Source of the DNA: Herbaspirillum sp. LeCh32-8
GTDB lineage: Bacteria; Pseudomonadota; Gammaproteobacteria; Burkholderiales; Burkholderiaceae_D
Direction of reading: 5' to 3'
NCBI RefSeq assembly: GCF_017814915.1
Contig: NZ_JAGIPZ010000019.1
Location: 1 to 57,058, forward strand
DNA length: 57,058 nt
The notes below the pieces were generated by a model that saw only the letters and a program-made list of their open reading frames with translations, was not told where the DNA came from and did not search any database. The translations under genes and the position numbers were made by a program. Shown piece after piece: positions 26,596-35,980 of the stretch. Position 1 is the first letter of the stretch. Each line of letters starts with the position of its first letter.

Positions 26596-27426
26596 ATGAG
26601 TGCCTATTCCGACATCGACCGCATGGCGCTGTTCATGCGCCGGAAAATCCTCGACATCAGCCACCATTGCAACCTGAGCACCCATCTGGGCGGCGGACTG
26701 TCGATGGTGGAGATCATGGCCACGCTGTACGCGCGCGTGCTGCGTTACGACAACAAGAACCCGCGCTGGGACCAGCGCGACCGTTTCATCCTGAGCAAAG
26801 GCCATGGCGTGCTCGGTTACTTCCCGGCGCTGCTGGCGGCAGGCTTCATCGACGAAGAGACCTTCAACTCCTTCCAGACCAACAGCAGCGACCTGATCGC
26901 ACACCCGGTCATGAACCTCGACCTCGGCATCGAATCATCCAACGGCAGCCTGGGGCAGGGCTTGTCGATGGGCGTCGGGGTCGCGCTGGCGGCCCGCAAG
27001 AAGCAGCAGCCCTACCGCGTGTTCGTTTATCTCGGCGATGGCGAATGCAATGAGGGTTCGGTGTGGGAGGCGCTGATGTCGGCGGCTCAGCTGCAACTGG
27101 ACAATCTGGTGATCGTGATCGATTACAACAAGCTGCAAAGCGACGGCGACGCCCGGCAGATCATCGACTTCGGCGACCTGGCGTCACGCCTGCGCAGCTT
27201 CGGCTGGGATGTGCACGATGTCGACGGGCACAACGTCGACCAGCTGGTCGGCGCCTTCGAAGCGGCGCCGGTCGCCGGCAAGCCCCGTGCACTGGTCGCG
27301 CACACGGTCAAGGGCAAGGGAATTTCCTTCATGGAACACAACAATGAGTGGCACCACAACCGCCTGACGCGCGCCAATTATGATCTGGCGCTCGCCGAGC
27401 TGGCGCCCGAACAACCGCTGGTCTGA
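26596..27426 (+). CDS. Transketolase, N-terminal (TPP-binding) subunit
   Basis: This 276-residue protein corresponds to the thiamine-diphosphate-binding half of transketolase. LSKGHGVLGYF, SNGSLGQGLSMGVG and the cofactor motif GDGECNEG followed by IDYNK are intact. Split transketolases act as an alpha-beta pair and transfer a two-carbon ketol unit to an aldehyde. AAGGAT precedes the start, 13 bp after the SDR. The C-terminal half is encoded at 28939, with an antisense gene in between, an unusual arrangement. Confidence 0.9.
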   Translation: MSAYSDIDRMALFMRRKILDISHHCNLSTHLGGGLSMVEIMATLYARVLRYDNKNPRWDQRDRFILSKGHGVLGYFPALLAAGFIDEETFNSFQTNSSDLIAHPVMNLDLGIESSNGSLGQGLSMGVGVALAARKKQQPYRVFVYLGDGECNEGSVWEALMSAAQLQLDNLVIVIDYNKLQSDGDARQIIDFGDLASRLRSFGWDVHDVDGHNVDQLVGAFEAAPVAGKPRALVAHTVKGKGISFMEHNNEWHHNRLTRANYDLALAELAPEQPLV

Positions 27427-27437
27427 TACCGCATCCC

Positions 27438-27467
27438 GGTGCGGGCGCCGCAGAGCGCGCCCGCACC
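27438..27467. terminator. Strong hairpin between convergent genes
   Basis: A perfect 10-bp stem GGTGCGGGCG/CGCCCGCACC lies between the transketolase N-terminal gene and the convergent FkbM gene. No T run follows, so it may be a weak terminator or an RNA-stabilising structure. Confidence 0.4.
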
Positions 27468-27495
27468 GTCATGTGACGGATTCAGTGCGCCGGGC

Positions 27496-28563
27496 TCAAT
27501 GCGCCGCGCAATAGAGCACGGTTTCCGAACTCCAGATGGTGTAGTGCCCCAGGTAAAGCTTGTAGAAGGGGAATTCCCGGTGGATGTATTCCACCAGCTC
27601 GAACAGGTCGTTGGGCTTGTGGTACAGCGACACCGCCAGCTTGGGACGGAAGCGGCGGATCGCCTCGCCGGCGCCCTGCAGCATTTCCAGCTCGGCGCCT
27701 TCGATGTCGAGCTTGATGAAATCCACCTTGTCGATCTCACCCTTCGCCACCAGGTCGTCCAGCGAGCGCAGCGGCACGTCCTGGCCATCGGTGCGGAAAG
27801 CCGGCTGGTAGTTGGTCATGACCATCGGCGGGCAGTCGACGTTGTGGTCGGACAGACCATAGGGCATGGGCACCACGTTCGGATGCTGGAATTGCGCGAT
27901 GTTCAGCTCGAGCATTTTCAGGTGCTCTGCCACCGGGTCGAAGGCATAGACCTTGCCCGTCGCGCCCACCGCATTTGAAAACACCAGCGCGGTATCGCCC
28001 AGGCAAGCGCCGCCGTCAATGACCACGTCACCCTTTTCCGGCAACACCCGCACGCCGTCGCGCTCATAGAAATACTGGCGACGGAACAGGTAGTACTCGA
28101 AACCGAGGCAATCGGCGCGATAGCGGTCGCCGTCGAATTCAAAATCGTAATGCCTGAGCTTGCCCAGCATGCCGGTGAGGGGCAAGGTGCTTTCGGTGTG
28201 GTGTTCGATGCTGCGGTAGTGCTCCAGCCCGGCCTTGTCGGTCGCGAACGGCACGGGAATCCTGTGCCCCAGGAAGCCGGTCAGGCGGAAGGTGATCAGG
28301 CTCATGAACAGCCGCTTCGATTCGTCGTCCTCCAGCAGGGCGTAGGCGCGGTACAGGCCTTCGCGTTGCTGGAAGAACCAGTCGAAGTTGCGTACACGCG
28401 TGTCGAGGTCGAAGTCCAGCGTCCGGGTGACGTTGCGCTCGTCGCTGTTCAACCGGTCGACGTCATAGTTGTCGGTGAAGTTGTTGAACTTGAGCGCGTG
28501 AATCGCCGTACTGAGAATGGACGAGTAAAACGCCGACACGGAATCGGGCAAGGAGTTGAACAT
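27496..28563 (-). CDS. FkbM-family methyltransferase
   Basis: This protein of about 355 residues is predicted to O-methylate a sugar or lipid hydroxyl using SAM. The SAM-binding DVVIDGGACLGDTALVFSN and later VDFIKLDIEGAELEMLQGA are the FkbM signatures. The start is uncertain: ATG at 28563 is used here, while 28653 and 28755 are in frame and would add a hydrophobic N-terminus. The gene is antisense between the two transketolase halves, which suggests later insertion into that operon. Confidence 0.8.
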   Translation of the reverse strand: MFNSLPDSVSAFYSSILSTAIHALKFNNFTDNYDVDRLNSDERNVTRTLDFDLDTRVRNFDWFFQQREGLYRAYALLEDDESKRLFMSLITFRLTGFLGHRIPVPFATDKAGLEHYRSIEHHTESTLPLTGMLGKLRHYDFEFDGDRYRADCLGFEYYLFRRQYFYERDGVRVLPEKGDVVIDGGACLGDTALVFSNAVGATGKVYAFDPVAEHLKMLELNIAQFQHPNVVPMPYGLSDHNVDCPPMVMTNYQPAFRTDGQDVPLRSLDDLVAKGEIDKVDFIKLDIEGAELEMLQGAGEAIRRFRPKLAVSLYHKPNDLFELVEYIHREFPFYKLYLGHYTIWSSETVLYCAAH

Positions 28564-28938
28564 GAAATCCACCGACGTTGACTGATTGATCAAGAGAGCA
28601 CCGATGTACAGCCCAGCAGCGCCGGCGCGGCCTATCGACACGATGGGTGCCATCTTAGCGTATTTCACGCGCCCGTCGATTGTCGTCAAAGACCTGAACA
28701 ATGTACAAAAAACCAGTGTTTTCGCCGCAATCGCCATGTGTGCATATGCGATCATCGGCCAGCATCATCCGGAGCAGCGCGCGCATGCCCTCATCGCGGC
28801 CTCCGGCCACATCAAACAACGGTAAAATCGCATTGCGCCCTCGCCTGTGCGGCGGGGACATGAGACAAACGCCAACAACGCGAGATATGCGACAAGCGCG
28901 CCGCCTGGACGCCGCTGCCGGAGAGAGGAAAGTCTGAC
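28564..28938. other. Divergent region before the transketolase C-terminal gene
   Basis: This 375-bp region holds the promoter of the FkbM gene and, because the transketolase operon is interrupted, probably a separate promoter for the C-terminal half. If the FkbM start is at 28653 or 28755, part of it is coding. No conserved element was recognised. Confidence 0.35.
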
Positions 28939-29916
28939 ATGGTAGAAATCAATCCCAGCAATGCACGCCAGTGGTCGAGACTGGGCTCGCGCGGCGTGTT
29001 CGGCCAGGCCATCCTGGCGATCGCCGACCAGCACCCCGACATGATGGTGGTTTCGGCCGACCTGGGCAACTCATCCGGCCTGGATCGCTTCAAGAAGGCC
29101 TGGCCGGAACAGTTCCTCAACATCGGCATCGCCGAACAGAACATGATCGGCGTTGCCGCCGGCCTGTCCAAGGAGGGCTACAACGTCTTCGCCACCTCCT
29201 TCGCCCCCTTCATTGCCATGCGCGCGGCCGAGCAGGTGCGCATGAACCTGGGTTACATGGAAATGAACGTCAAAGCGGTAGCGATCGGCAGCGGCGTGTC
29301 GATGGCCTTCCTGGGCAACTCCCACTATGGCATCGAAGACGCCGCTGTGATGCGCGCCATTCCCAACATGACCGTCGTATGCCCCGCCGATTGCGCCGAG
29401 ATTTTCAAGACAGTCGAAGCCGCCGCGACATTCAAGGGACCGATGTACATCCGCCTTACCGGCGCGGTCAACAATCCTCCGGTCTACACCGAAGACTATG
29501 ATTTTCAGATCGGCCGCGCCCACACGTTGCGCGAAGGAACGGACGTCACCATCGTCGCCGCCGGCTCCATGGTGCACGAATCGCTGGGCGCAGCTGCGCT
29601 GCTGGAAAGCGAAGGGCTATCGGTCGGCGTGGTCAACATGCATACGCTCAAGCCGCTCGACACCGCTGCCATCGACGCCGTGATGGCACGCTCGAAGCTG
29701 CTGGTGACCGTCGAAGAGCACTCGATAATCGGCGGCCTTGGCAGCGCCGTGGCGGAATACAAAAGCACCCGCCGCAACGCACCGCCGCAATTGCTGATCG
29801 GACTGCCCGACCAGTTCGGCGACGCCGGCGAATACCGCTACCTGCTCGAGATGCACGGCCTCGTGGCCGACAAGATCGCCGCACGCATCCGCGGCGCGCT
29901 GGCCGACCAGCACTGA
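28939..29916 (+). CDS. Transketolase, C-terminal subunit
   Basis: This 325-residue protein corresponds to the pyrimidine-binding and C-terminal domains of transketolase. It shows the catalytic Glu region NIGIAEQNMIGVAAGLS, SFAPFIAMRAAEQVR, and a C-terminal domain from about residue 190 with VTVEEHSIIGGLGSAVAE. GAGAGGAAAG lies just upstream of the ATG. It should pair with the product of 26596 to form one active enzyme. The separate location of the halves is the oddity here. Confidence 0.9.
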   Translation: MVEINPSNARQWSRLGSRGVFGQAILAIADQHPDMMVVSADLGNSSGLDRFKKAWPEQFLNIGIAEQNMIGVAAGLSKEGYNVFATSFAPFIAMRAAEQVRMNLGYMEMNVKAVAIGSGVSMAFLGNSHYGIEDAAVMRAIPNMTVVCPADCAEIFKTVEAAATFKGPMYIRLTGAVNNPPVYTEDYDFQIGRAHTLREGTDVTIVAAGSMVHESLGAAALLESEGLSVGVVNMHTLKPLDTAAIDAVMARSKLLVTVEEHSIIGGLGSAVAEYKSTRRNAPPQLLIGLPDQFGDAGEYRYLLEMHGLVADKIAARIRGALADQH

Positions 29917-30101
29917 TTCCACGGCTGCCGGACGCCGGGAGCTGCCCCGGCGCCTCCGCTCTCGCTCTCTATTCTTTCTGGCGGAACACATCGTCTCATC
30001 TGGCTCGCCGGGAAGCCGCGCCGGGTGGACTTCTCCCGTGCGTACTCCCCGCTGCCCCCGCTCCAGAAATGTAAATTTTTATTGTCGTCCGGCACATATT
30101 C
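29917..30101. other. Spacer downstream of the transketolase C-terminal gene
   Basis: It contains a hairpin CGCCGGG/CCCGGCG (29933-29952) followed by a pyrimidine-rich stretch, possibly a terminator, and then an AT-rich stretch leading into promoter copy B. No gene is seen. Confidence 0.35.
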
Positions 30102-30210
30102 GGGATTGAACGACAAATACCCTCCTGATCCTCGCTTGAAGCCAAAAACCGGCATGGTCTAATCTGACCGTCGCAACTGATGCCACAGAGCACGGTTGCG
30201 GGGGAAGAAC
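30102..30210 (+). promoter_or_regulatory. Conserved promoter element, copy B
   Basis: This is the second copy of the element at 15637-15744. It has -35-like TTGAAG (30136-30141), 16 bases, then -10-like TCTAAT (30158-30163), with GGTC...GACC across the -10 and GGGGAAGAAC at the end. Conservation extends about 30 bases upstream of the -35 (CAAATACCCT), which suggests an activator or UP-type site. It lies 158 bp before the CDP-glucose dehydratase gene, leaving a leader of about 190 bases. Confidence 0.65.
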
Positions 30211-30367
30211 AACCATAACCATGAAGTCGTGGTTTCGCAGGGAAACGTGGTCCCGCCACGGAAAAAACCGGGAGGCCGGCATGCCTCAGCGTCGGTCATA
30301 CGCGCGGGCATGCAGTCGCGCCTCTGCACTCGAACGACTCTCTGCAATACGTGTATGAGGCTGCCTG

Positions 30368-31444
30368 ATGTCTAACTTTTGGCGCGACAAGCGCGTTTTC
30401 GTCACCGGACACACCGGCTTCAAGGGCAGCTGGCTGACCTTGTGGCTGCATCTTATGGGCGCCAAGGTCAGCGGCTATTCGCTGCCGGCGCCGACCAATC
30501 CCAGCCTGTTCCATCTGGCGCGTCTGCAGAATTGCGTGCAGACCACTACCGGCGACGTGCGCGATCCCAAGCATGTGGCCGAGACCATGGCTGCGGTCCA
30601 GCCCGATATCGTTTTCCACCTGGCGGCGCAGCCGCTGGTGCGCGACTCCTACCAGACCCCGGTCGACACCTACGCCACCAACGTGATGGGCACCGCGCAC
30701 GTGCTCGAGGCCGTGCGCAACACGCCCAGCGTGCGCTCGGTGGTGGTGGTGACCAGCGACAAGTGCTACGAGAACCGCGAATGGCTGTGGGGCTACCGCG
30801 AGGACGACCCCATGGGCGGCCACGATCCCTACAGCAGCAGCAAGGGCGCAGCCGAGCTGGTGACCTCGGCCTATCGCCGCTCCTTTTTCGCCAAGAATCC
30901 CGAGAATCCGGTGGGCGTGGCCAGCGTGCGCGCCGGCAATGTGATCGGCGGCGGCGACTTCGCGCCCGATCGCCTGATCCCTGACTTTATCCGCGCGCTG
31001 GAAAAAGAAGCCCCGGTCAGCATCCGCAACCCGCACGCAGTGCGCCCCTGGCAGTTCGTGCTGGAGCCGCTGTCGGGTTACCTGCAAATCGGCCAGCTGC
31101 TGTTTGAACACGGCGGCAAGTATGCCGAGGGCTGGAACTTCGGCCCGGCCGATACCGATCTGCAAACCGTCAGCCAGCTGTGCGCGACCTTCAACCACTC
31201 GCTGCAAAAGAACGATGTGGAGCCGGTAGAAGTACGCCTGGAACCGCAGCCCAATGCCCCGCACGAGGCAGCCTTCCTGCGCCTGGACATCTCCAAGGCG
31301 CGCCAGCGCCTGGACTGGATCCCGAAGATGGAGCTCTACACCGCGCTGGAGCTGACCGCGCAGTGGTACGCCGGCTACCTCAACAATGAGGACCTGCGCA
31401 CGCTCTCCGAGAACCAGATTGCTTTCTACCAGAGTCTGACATAA
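30368..31444 (+). CDS. rfbG: CDP-glucose 4,6-dehydratase
   Basis: This 358-residue NAD-dependent extended SDR converts CDP-glucose to CDP-4-keto-6-deoxyglucose. Features are the N-terminal VFVTGHTGFKGSWL, TSDKCYENREW and the catalytic YSSSK, all characteristic of RfbG. It is the first gene after promoter copy B. The usual companions RfbF (cytidylyltransferase) and RfbH (C-3 dehydratase) are not in the window, so CDP-glucose supply and the fate of the product are unclear. Confidence 0.9.
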   Translation: MSNFWRDKRVFVTGHTGFKGSWLTLWLHLMGAKVSGYSLPAPTNPSLFHLARLQNCVQTTTGDVRDPKHVAETMAAVQPDIVFHLAAQPLVRDSYQTPVDTYATNVMGTAHVLEAVRNTPSVRSVVVVTSDKCYENREWLWGYREDDPMGGHDPYSSSKGAAELVTSAYRRSFFAKNPENPVGVASVRAGNVIGGGDFAPDRLIPDFIRALEKEAPVSIRNPHAVRPWQFVLEPLSGYLQIGQLLFEHGGKYAEGWNFGPADTDLQTVSQLCATFNHSLQKNDVEPVEVRLEPQPNAPHEAAFLRLDISKARQRLDWIPKMELYTALELTAQWYAGYLNNEDLRTLSENQIAFYQSLT

Positions 31445-31478
31445 TCGCTGCATCGCGAATTATCAGAACGAGAACACC

Positions 31479-32489
31479 ATGAATATCCTTGTCACCGGCG
31501 GCGCCGGCTATATCGGCTCGCATACCTGCGTGGAACTGCTCAAGGCGGGCCACGAAGTCATCGTCTTCGACAACTTCTGCAACAGCAGCCCGGAATCGGT
31601 AACGCGCGTGCAAAAGATCGCCGGCAAGTCGCTGTCGCTGGTCAAGGGCGACATCCGCAACCGCGAGCAGCTGGAAAGCGTGCTGCGCGAATTCAAATGC
31701 GAGGCGGTGATCCACTTCGCCGGCCTGAAGGCGGTCGGCGAATCGGTCGAACAGCCGCTGATGTACTACGACAACAACGTCGTGGGCACCGTGCGCCTGC
31801 TGGAGGCGATGGAAGCCACGGGCGTGAAGACCATCGTGTTCTCCTCCTCGGCCACCGTCTACGGCGACCCGCAGTACCTGCCGCTGAACGAAGAACACCC
31901 GCTGTCGGCCAGCAATCCGTACGGCCGCAGCAAGATCATCGTCGAGGACATGCTGCGCGATTACTACCGCGCGCACCCCGACTGGAAGATCATCCTGCTG
32001 CGCTACTTCAACCCGGTCGGCGCCCATGAGAGCGGCCTGATCGGCGAAGATCCGGGCGGCATCCCCAACAACCTGATGCCCTACGTGGCCCAGGTCGCGG
32101 TCGGCCGTCGCGAAAAGCTCAGCATCTGGGGCGGTGACTACCCGACCCCGGACGGCACCGGCGTGCGCGATTTCATCCACGTGGTCGACCTGGCCAACGG
32201 CCACCTGGCCGCGCTGGAAGCGCTGACCGAGCCGCAGTGCTTTGCCGTCAACCTTGGCACCGGCACCGGCTACAGCGTGCTGGACGTGGTCAAGGCCTAT
32301 GAAAAGGCTTCCGGCAAGCCGGTTCCCTACGTCATCGCCGGCCGCCGCCCGGGCGACATCGCCTCGTGCTACGCCGAACCGGCCGAGGCCAAGCGCAAGC
32401 TGGGCTGGGAGGCCAAGCTGGGCCTGGACGCGATGTGCGCGGACTCGTGGCGCTGGCAGCAAATGAATCCGAACGGTTTTAAATCCTGA
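31479..32489 (+). CDS. galE: UDP-glucose 4-epimerase
   Basis: This 336-residue extended SDR interconverts UDP-glucose and UDP-galactose. NAD-binding [26 protein letters not shown], catalytic YGRSK and the C-terminal LGWEAK are typical. The length matches GalE. It is 34 bp after the CDP-glucose dehydratase gene and 13 bp before rmlB in a probable operon, indicating galactose or a related sugar in the glycan. Confidence 0.92.
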   Translation: MNILVTGGAGYIGSHTCVELLKAGHEVIVFDNFCNSSPESVTRVQKIAGKSLSLVKGDIRNREQLESVLREFKCEAVIHFAGLKAVGESVEQPLMYYDNNVVGTVRLLEAMEATGVKTIVFSSSATVYGDPQYLPLNEEHPLSASNPYGRSKIIVEDMLRDYYRAHPDWKIILLRYFNPVGAHESGLIGEDPGGIPNNLMPYVAQVAVGRREKLSIWGGDYPTPDGTGVRDFIHVVDLANGHLAALEALTEPQCFAVNLGTGTGYSVLDVVKAYEKASGKPVPYVIAGRRPGDIASCYAEPAEAKRKLGWEAKLGLDAMCADSWRWQQMNPNGFKS

Positions 32490-32502
32490 TCCCGCGAAAC
32501 CT

Positions 32503-33582
32503 ATGATTTTTGTCACTGGCGGCGCCGGCTTCATCGGCAGCAATTTCATCCTCGACTGGCTGGCTTCCGAGACCGCCGAGCCGGTGCTCAATATCGACAA
32601 GCTGACCTACGCCGGCAACCCGTACAACCTGGCCTCGGTGGCCGACGACGCGCGCTATGCCTTCGTGCAGACGGACATCTGCGACGAGATCGCCATCGCC
32701 ACGCTGCTGTCGCGCTACCGCCCGCGCGCCATCGTCCACTTCGCCGCGGAAAGCCACGTCGACCGCTCCATCCACAGCCCCGACGAGTTCATCCGCACCA
32801 ACGTCAACGGCACCTTCAACCTGCTCAACAAGGCGCTGCGCTACTGGCAGACATTGCCGGCTGACGAGCAGGCCGACTTCCGCTTCCTGCACGTCTCCAC
32901 CGACGAAGTATTCGGCAGCCTGGAAGCCGATGATCCGCCGTTTTCCGAGACCACCGCGTACGCGCCCAACAGCCCCTACTCGGCCTCGAAGGCGGCCTCC
33001 GATCACCTGGTGCGCGCCTATCACCACACCTACGGTCTGCCGGTGCTGACCACCAACTGCTCCAACAATTACGGCCCTTATCACTTCCCCGAGAAGCTGA
33101 TCCCTCTGGTGATCGCCAATGCGCTGGCCGGCAATCCGTTGCCCATCTACGGCGACGGCCAGCAAATCCGCGACTGGCTGTACGTGTCGGACCACTGCGC
33201 GGCAATCCGCACGGTGCTGACCCGCGGCAAGACCGGCGAGACCTATAACGTCGGCGGCTGGAACGAACAGACCAACCTGCATGTAGTGCACACCCTGTGC
33301 GACACGCTGGACGCGCTGGCGCCGCGCGCCGGCGGCAGCTACCGCGAGCTGATCACCTTCGTGAAGGACCGTCCCGGGCACGACCGCCGCTACGCCATCG
33401 ACGCCCGCAAGCTGGAGCGCGAACTCGGCTGGAAGCCGGCCGAAACCTTCGACAGCGGCATCCGCAAGACGGTGCAGTGGTACCTCGCCAACGGCGACTG
33501 GGTGGCGCAAGTGCGCTCCGGCGCCTACCTGAACTGGATGCAGAAGCAGTACGGCGACAATCCTCCGGGAGCCCTGATATGA
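32503..33582 (+). CDS. rmlB: dTDP-glucose 4,6-dehydratase
   Basis: This 359-residue enzyme makes dTDP-4-keto-6-deoxyglucose, the branch point for rhamnose and 4-amino sugars. NAD-binding [21 protein letters not shown] with the catalytic Asp-Glu, and [12 protein letters not shown] are present. Its stop overlaps rmlA as ATGA. It is the first gene of a complete rmlBACD set. Confidence 0.95.
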   Translation: MIFVTGGAGFIGSNFILDWLASETAEPVLNIDKLTYAGNPYNLASVADDARYAFVQTDICDEIAIATLLSRYRPRAIVHFAAESHVDRSIHSPDEFIRTNVNGTFNLLNKALRYWQTLPADEQADFRFLHVSTDEVFGSLEADDPPFSETTAYAPNSPYSASKAASDHLVRAYHHTYGLPVLTTNCSNNYGPYHFPEKLIPLVIANALAGNPLPIYGDGQQIRDWLYVSDHCAAIRTVLTRGKTGETYNVGGWNEQTNLHVVHTLCDTLDALAPRAGGSYRELITFVKDRPGHDRRYAIDARKLERELGWKPAETFDSGIRKTVQWYLANGDWVAQVRSGAYLNWMQKQYGDNPPGALI

Positions 33583-34490
33583 CAGCCGCAGCACCGCAAG
33601 CACCACAGATCAAGCGCAAGGGCATCATCCTGGCCGGCGGTTCGGGCACGCGCCTGTATCCGGCCACGACGGTCGTGTCCAAGCAGCTCATGCCGATCTA
33701 CGACAAGCCGATGGTGTACTACCCGCTGACCAGCCTGATGCTGGCCGGCATTCGCGACATCCTGGTGATCTCCACCCCGCAGGACACGCCGCGCTTCGCC
33801 GAGCTGCTGGGCGACGGCCGCCAGTGGGGCCTGGACATCAGCTATGCGGTGCAGCCTTCGCCCGACGGCCTGGCGCAAGCCTTCATCATCGGCAGCGACT
33901 TCATCGGTAACGATCCCTCGGCGCTGATCCTGGGCGACAACATCTTCTACGGCCGCGACCTCGAGCCGCCCATGCGCGAGGCCAACGCCCGCACCGACGG
34001 CGCCACCATCTTCGCCTATCACGTGCAGGATCCCGAACGCTACGGCGTGGTCGAATTCGACCGCCAGCGCCGCGTGGTCGGCATCGAGGAAAAGCCGGCA
34101 CAACCCAAATCCAACTTCGCGGTCACCGGCCTGTATTTCTACGACAACCAGGTCATCGACATCGCCCGCTCGATCAAACCGTCGGCGCGCGGCGAGCTGG
34201 AAATCACCGACGTCAACCGCGCCTATTTGGAACTGAATCAGCTGCAAGTGGAACTGATGGGCCGCGGCATCGCCTGGCTCGATACCGGCACCCACGAATC
34301 CCTGCTCGACGCCGGCCAGTTCATCGCCACCATCGAGAAGCGCCAGGGCCTGAAGGTCGCCTGCCCGGAAGAAATCGCCTACCGCCGCGGCTACATCGAC
34401 GCCGCCCAGCTGGAGCGCCTGGCGCAACCGCTGAAAAAGAACGACTACGGCAAATACCTGTTGCAACTGCTCGCAGACCCCCTCTTCTGA
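33579..34490 (+). CDS. rmlA: Glucose-1-phosphate thymidylyltransferase
   Basis: This 303-residue nucleotidyltransferase makes dTDP-glucose from glucose-1-phosphate and dTTP. The signature [20 protein letters not shown], the DKPMVYYPL segment and [17 protein letters not shown] are clear. A short extension of about 12 residues precedes the usual start. It overlaps rmlB by 4 bp and is followed by rmlC after 2 bp. Confidence 0.95.
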   Translation: MTAAAPQAPQIKRKGIILAGGSGTRLYPATTVVSKQLMPIYDKPMVYYPLTSLMLAGIRDILVISTPQDTPRFAELLGDGRQWGLDISYAVQPSPDGLAQAFIIGSDFIGNDPSALILGDNIFYGRDLEPPMREANARTDGATIFAYHVQDPERYGVVEFDRQRRVVGIEEKPAQPKSNFAVTGLYFYDNQVIDIARSIKPSARGELEITDVNRAYLELNQLQVELMGRGIAWLDTGTHESLLDAGQFIATIEKRQGLKVACPEEIAYRRGYIDAAQLERLAQPLKKNDYGKYLLQLLADPLF

Positions 34491-34492
34491 TC

Positions 34493-35038
34493 ATGCAAAT
34501 CGTCCCCACTTCGCTCCCCGATGTTCTGGTCGTCGAACCCAAGGTCTTCGGCGACGACCGGGGATATTTCTATGAGAGCTTCAACGCCCGCAAATTTCTG
34601 GAATTGACGGGCGTCGCGCCGGACTTCGTCCAGGACAATCACTCCCGCTCGGTGCGCGGCGTGCTGCGTGGCCTGCACTACCAGATCCGGCACGCGCAAG
34701 GCAAGCTGGTGCGCGCCAGCGTGGGCGAGGTGCTGGATGTGGTGGTGGATATCCGCCGCAGCTCGCCCGGCTTCGGCAAATGGACCAGCGTCCATCTGTC
34801 GGCCGAGAACAAACGCCAGGTATGGATTCCGCCAGGCTTCGCGCACGGCTTCGTCGTCTTGAGCGAAGCGGCCGAATTCCAATACAAGACCACCGATTAC
34901 TGGATGCCGGAGCACGAGCGTTGCATCCTCTGGAATGATCCCGCCATCGGTATCGACTGGGGGCTGGCGGGCGAGCCGACCTTGTCGCCCAAAGACAAGC
35001 TCGGCGCGCTGCTGGCCGACGCCGAGGTCTACGCGTGA
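34493..35038 (+). CDS. rmlC: dTDP-4-dehydrorhamnose 3,5-epimerase
   Basis: This 181-residue cupin epimerises dTDP-4-keto-6-deoxyglucose at C3 and C5. DDRGYFYESFN, VRGVLRGLHYQ with the catalytic His, and FAHGFVVLSE are the family marks. The stop overlaps the GTG start of rmlD. It belongs to the dTDP-rhamnose operon. Confidence 0.95.
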   Translation: MQIVPTSLPDVLVVEPKVFGDDRGYFYESFNARKFLELTGVAPDFVQDNHSRSVRGVLRGLHYQIRHAQGKLVRASVGEVLDVVVDIRRSSPGFGKWTSVHLSAENKRQVWIPPGFAHGFVVLSEAAEFQYKTTDYWMPEHERCILWNDPAIGIDWGLAGEPTLSPKDKLGALLADAEVYA

Positions 35039-35949
35039 AAATCCTTCTGACCGGCGCCACCGGACAAGTCGGCCATGCCCTGGCCGCTCGTTTGCGCCGT
35101 CACGAGTTGCTGCTGCCCGGACGCGCCGAGCTCGACCTGGCGTCACCGGCCGCCATCGCCGCCTATATTGATCGCGAACGCCCCGACCTGATCATCAATC
35201 CGGCTGCCTACACCGCCGTCGACAAGGCCGAGAGCGAGGCCGAGGCGGCCCGCTTGGTCAACGCGGAAGCGCCCAAGGCGCTGGCGCAGGCGGCAGCGCG
35301 ACATGGAATCGCGCTGGTGCATTTCTCCACCGACTATGTGTTCGACGGCAGCAAGGATGCGCCGTATGTCGAGACCGATGCCACCGGCCCGATGAGCGTG
35401 TATGGCAGGACCAAACTGGACGGCGAGCTGGCCATTGCGCAATCAGGCTGCTCGGCCTGGATCCTGCGCACCAGCTGGGTGTTCGGCACGCATGGCGGCA
35501 ATTTCATGAAGACCATCCTGCGCCTGGCGCAGGAGCGCGACAAGCTCTCCATCGTCAATGACCAGTGGGGAGCCCCGACCTCCAGCCAGACCATTGCCGA
35601 TGCCCTGGCCACGATGCTGGAGCGCAACCCGGGCGCCGAAGATGCGCAAGGCATAGCAGCGCACATACACGCCAGCGCGGGGATTTATCATCTGACCTGC
35701 GGCGGGCAGACCAATTGGCATCAATACGCGCGTCGCGTGGTCGACGCCATGCCGGCGCTGGGCCTGACGCCGCGCGTCGCTGCGGCCGACATCGCCGGAA
35801 TCCCCACCGACGCCTACCCGACGCCGGCGCGCAGGCCTAAAAATTCCCGGCTGGCGACCGTTAAACTTGAACGGACCTTCAACCTGGTCCTGCCAACTTG
35901 GGAATTTGCACTGGATCAATGCCTGCGCGAACTGGCGCGGCAACCATAG
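35035..35949 (+). CDS. rmlD: dTDP-4-dehydrorhamnose reductase
   Basis: This 304-residue SDR completes dTDP-L-rhamnose synthesis with NAD(P)H. LLTGATGQVGHALA, FSTDYVFDG and catalytic YGRTKLDGE are present. The start is GTG, overlapping the rmlC stop by 4 bp. With RmlBAC it shows that the cell can make rhamnose for the glycan. Confidence 0.95.
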   Translation: MKILLTGATGQVGHALAARLRRHELLLPGRAELDLASPAAIAAYIDRERPDLIINPAAYTAVDKAESEAEAARLVNAEAPKALAQAAARHGIALVHFSTDYVFDGSKDAPYVETDATGPMSVYGRTKLDGELAIAQSGCSAWILRTSWVFGTHGGNFMKTILRLAQERDKLSIVNDQWGAPTSSQTIADALATMLERNPGAEDAQGIAAHIHASAGIYHLTCGGQTNWHQYARRVVDAMPALGLTPRVAAADIAGIPTDAYPTPARRPKNSRLATVKLERTFNLVLPTWEFALDQCLRELARQP

Positions 35950-35980
35950 CAAGTCCTCATTGGCGCGACAGCGAATTCCT

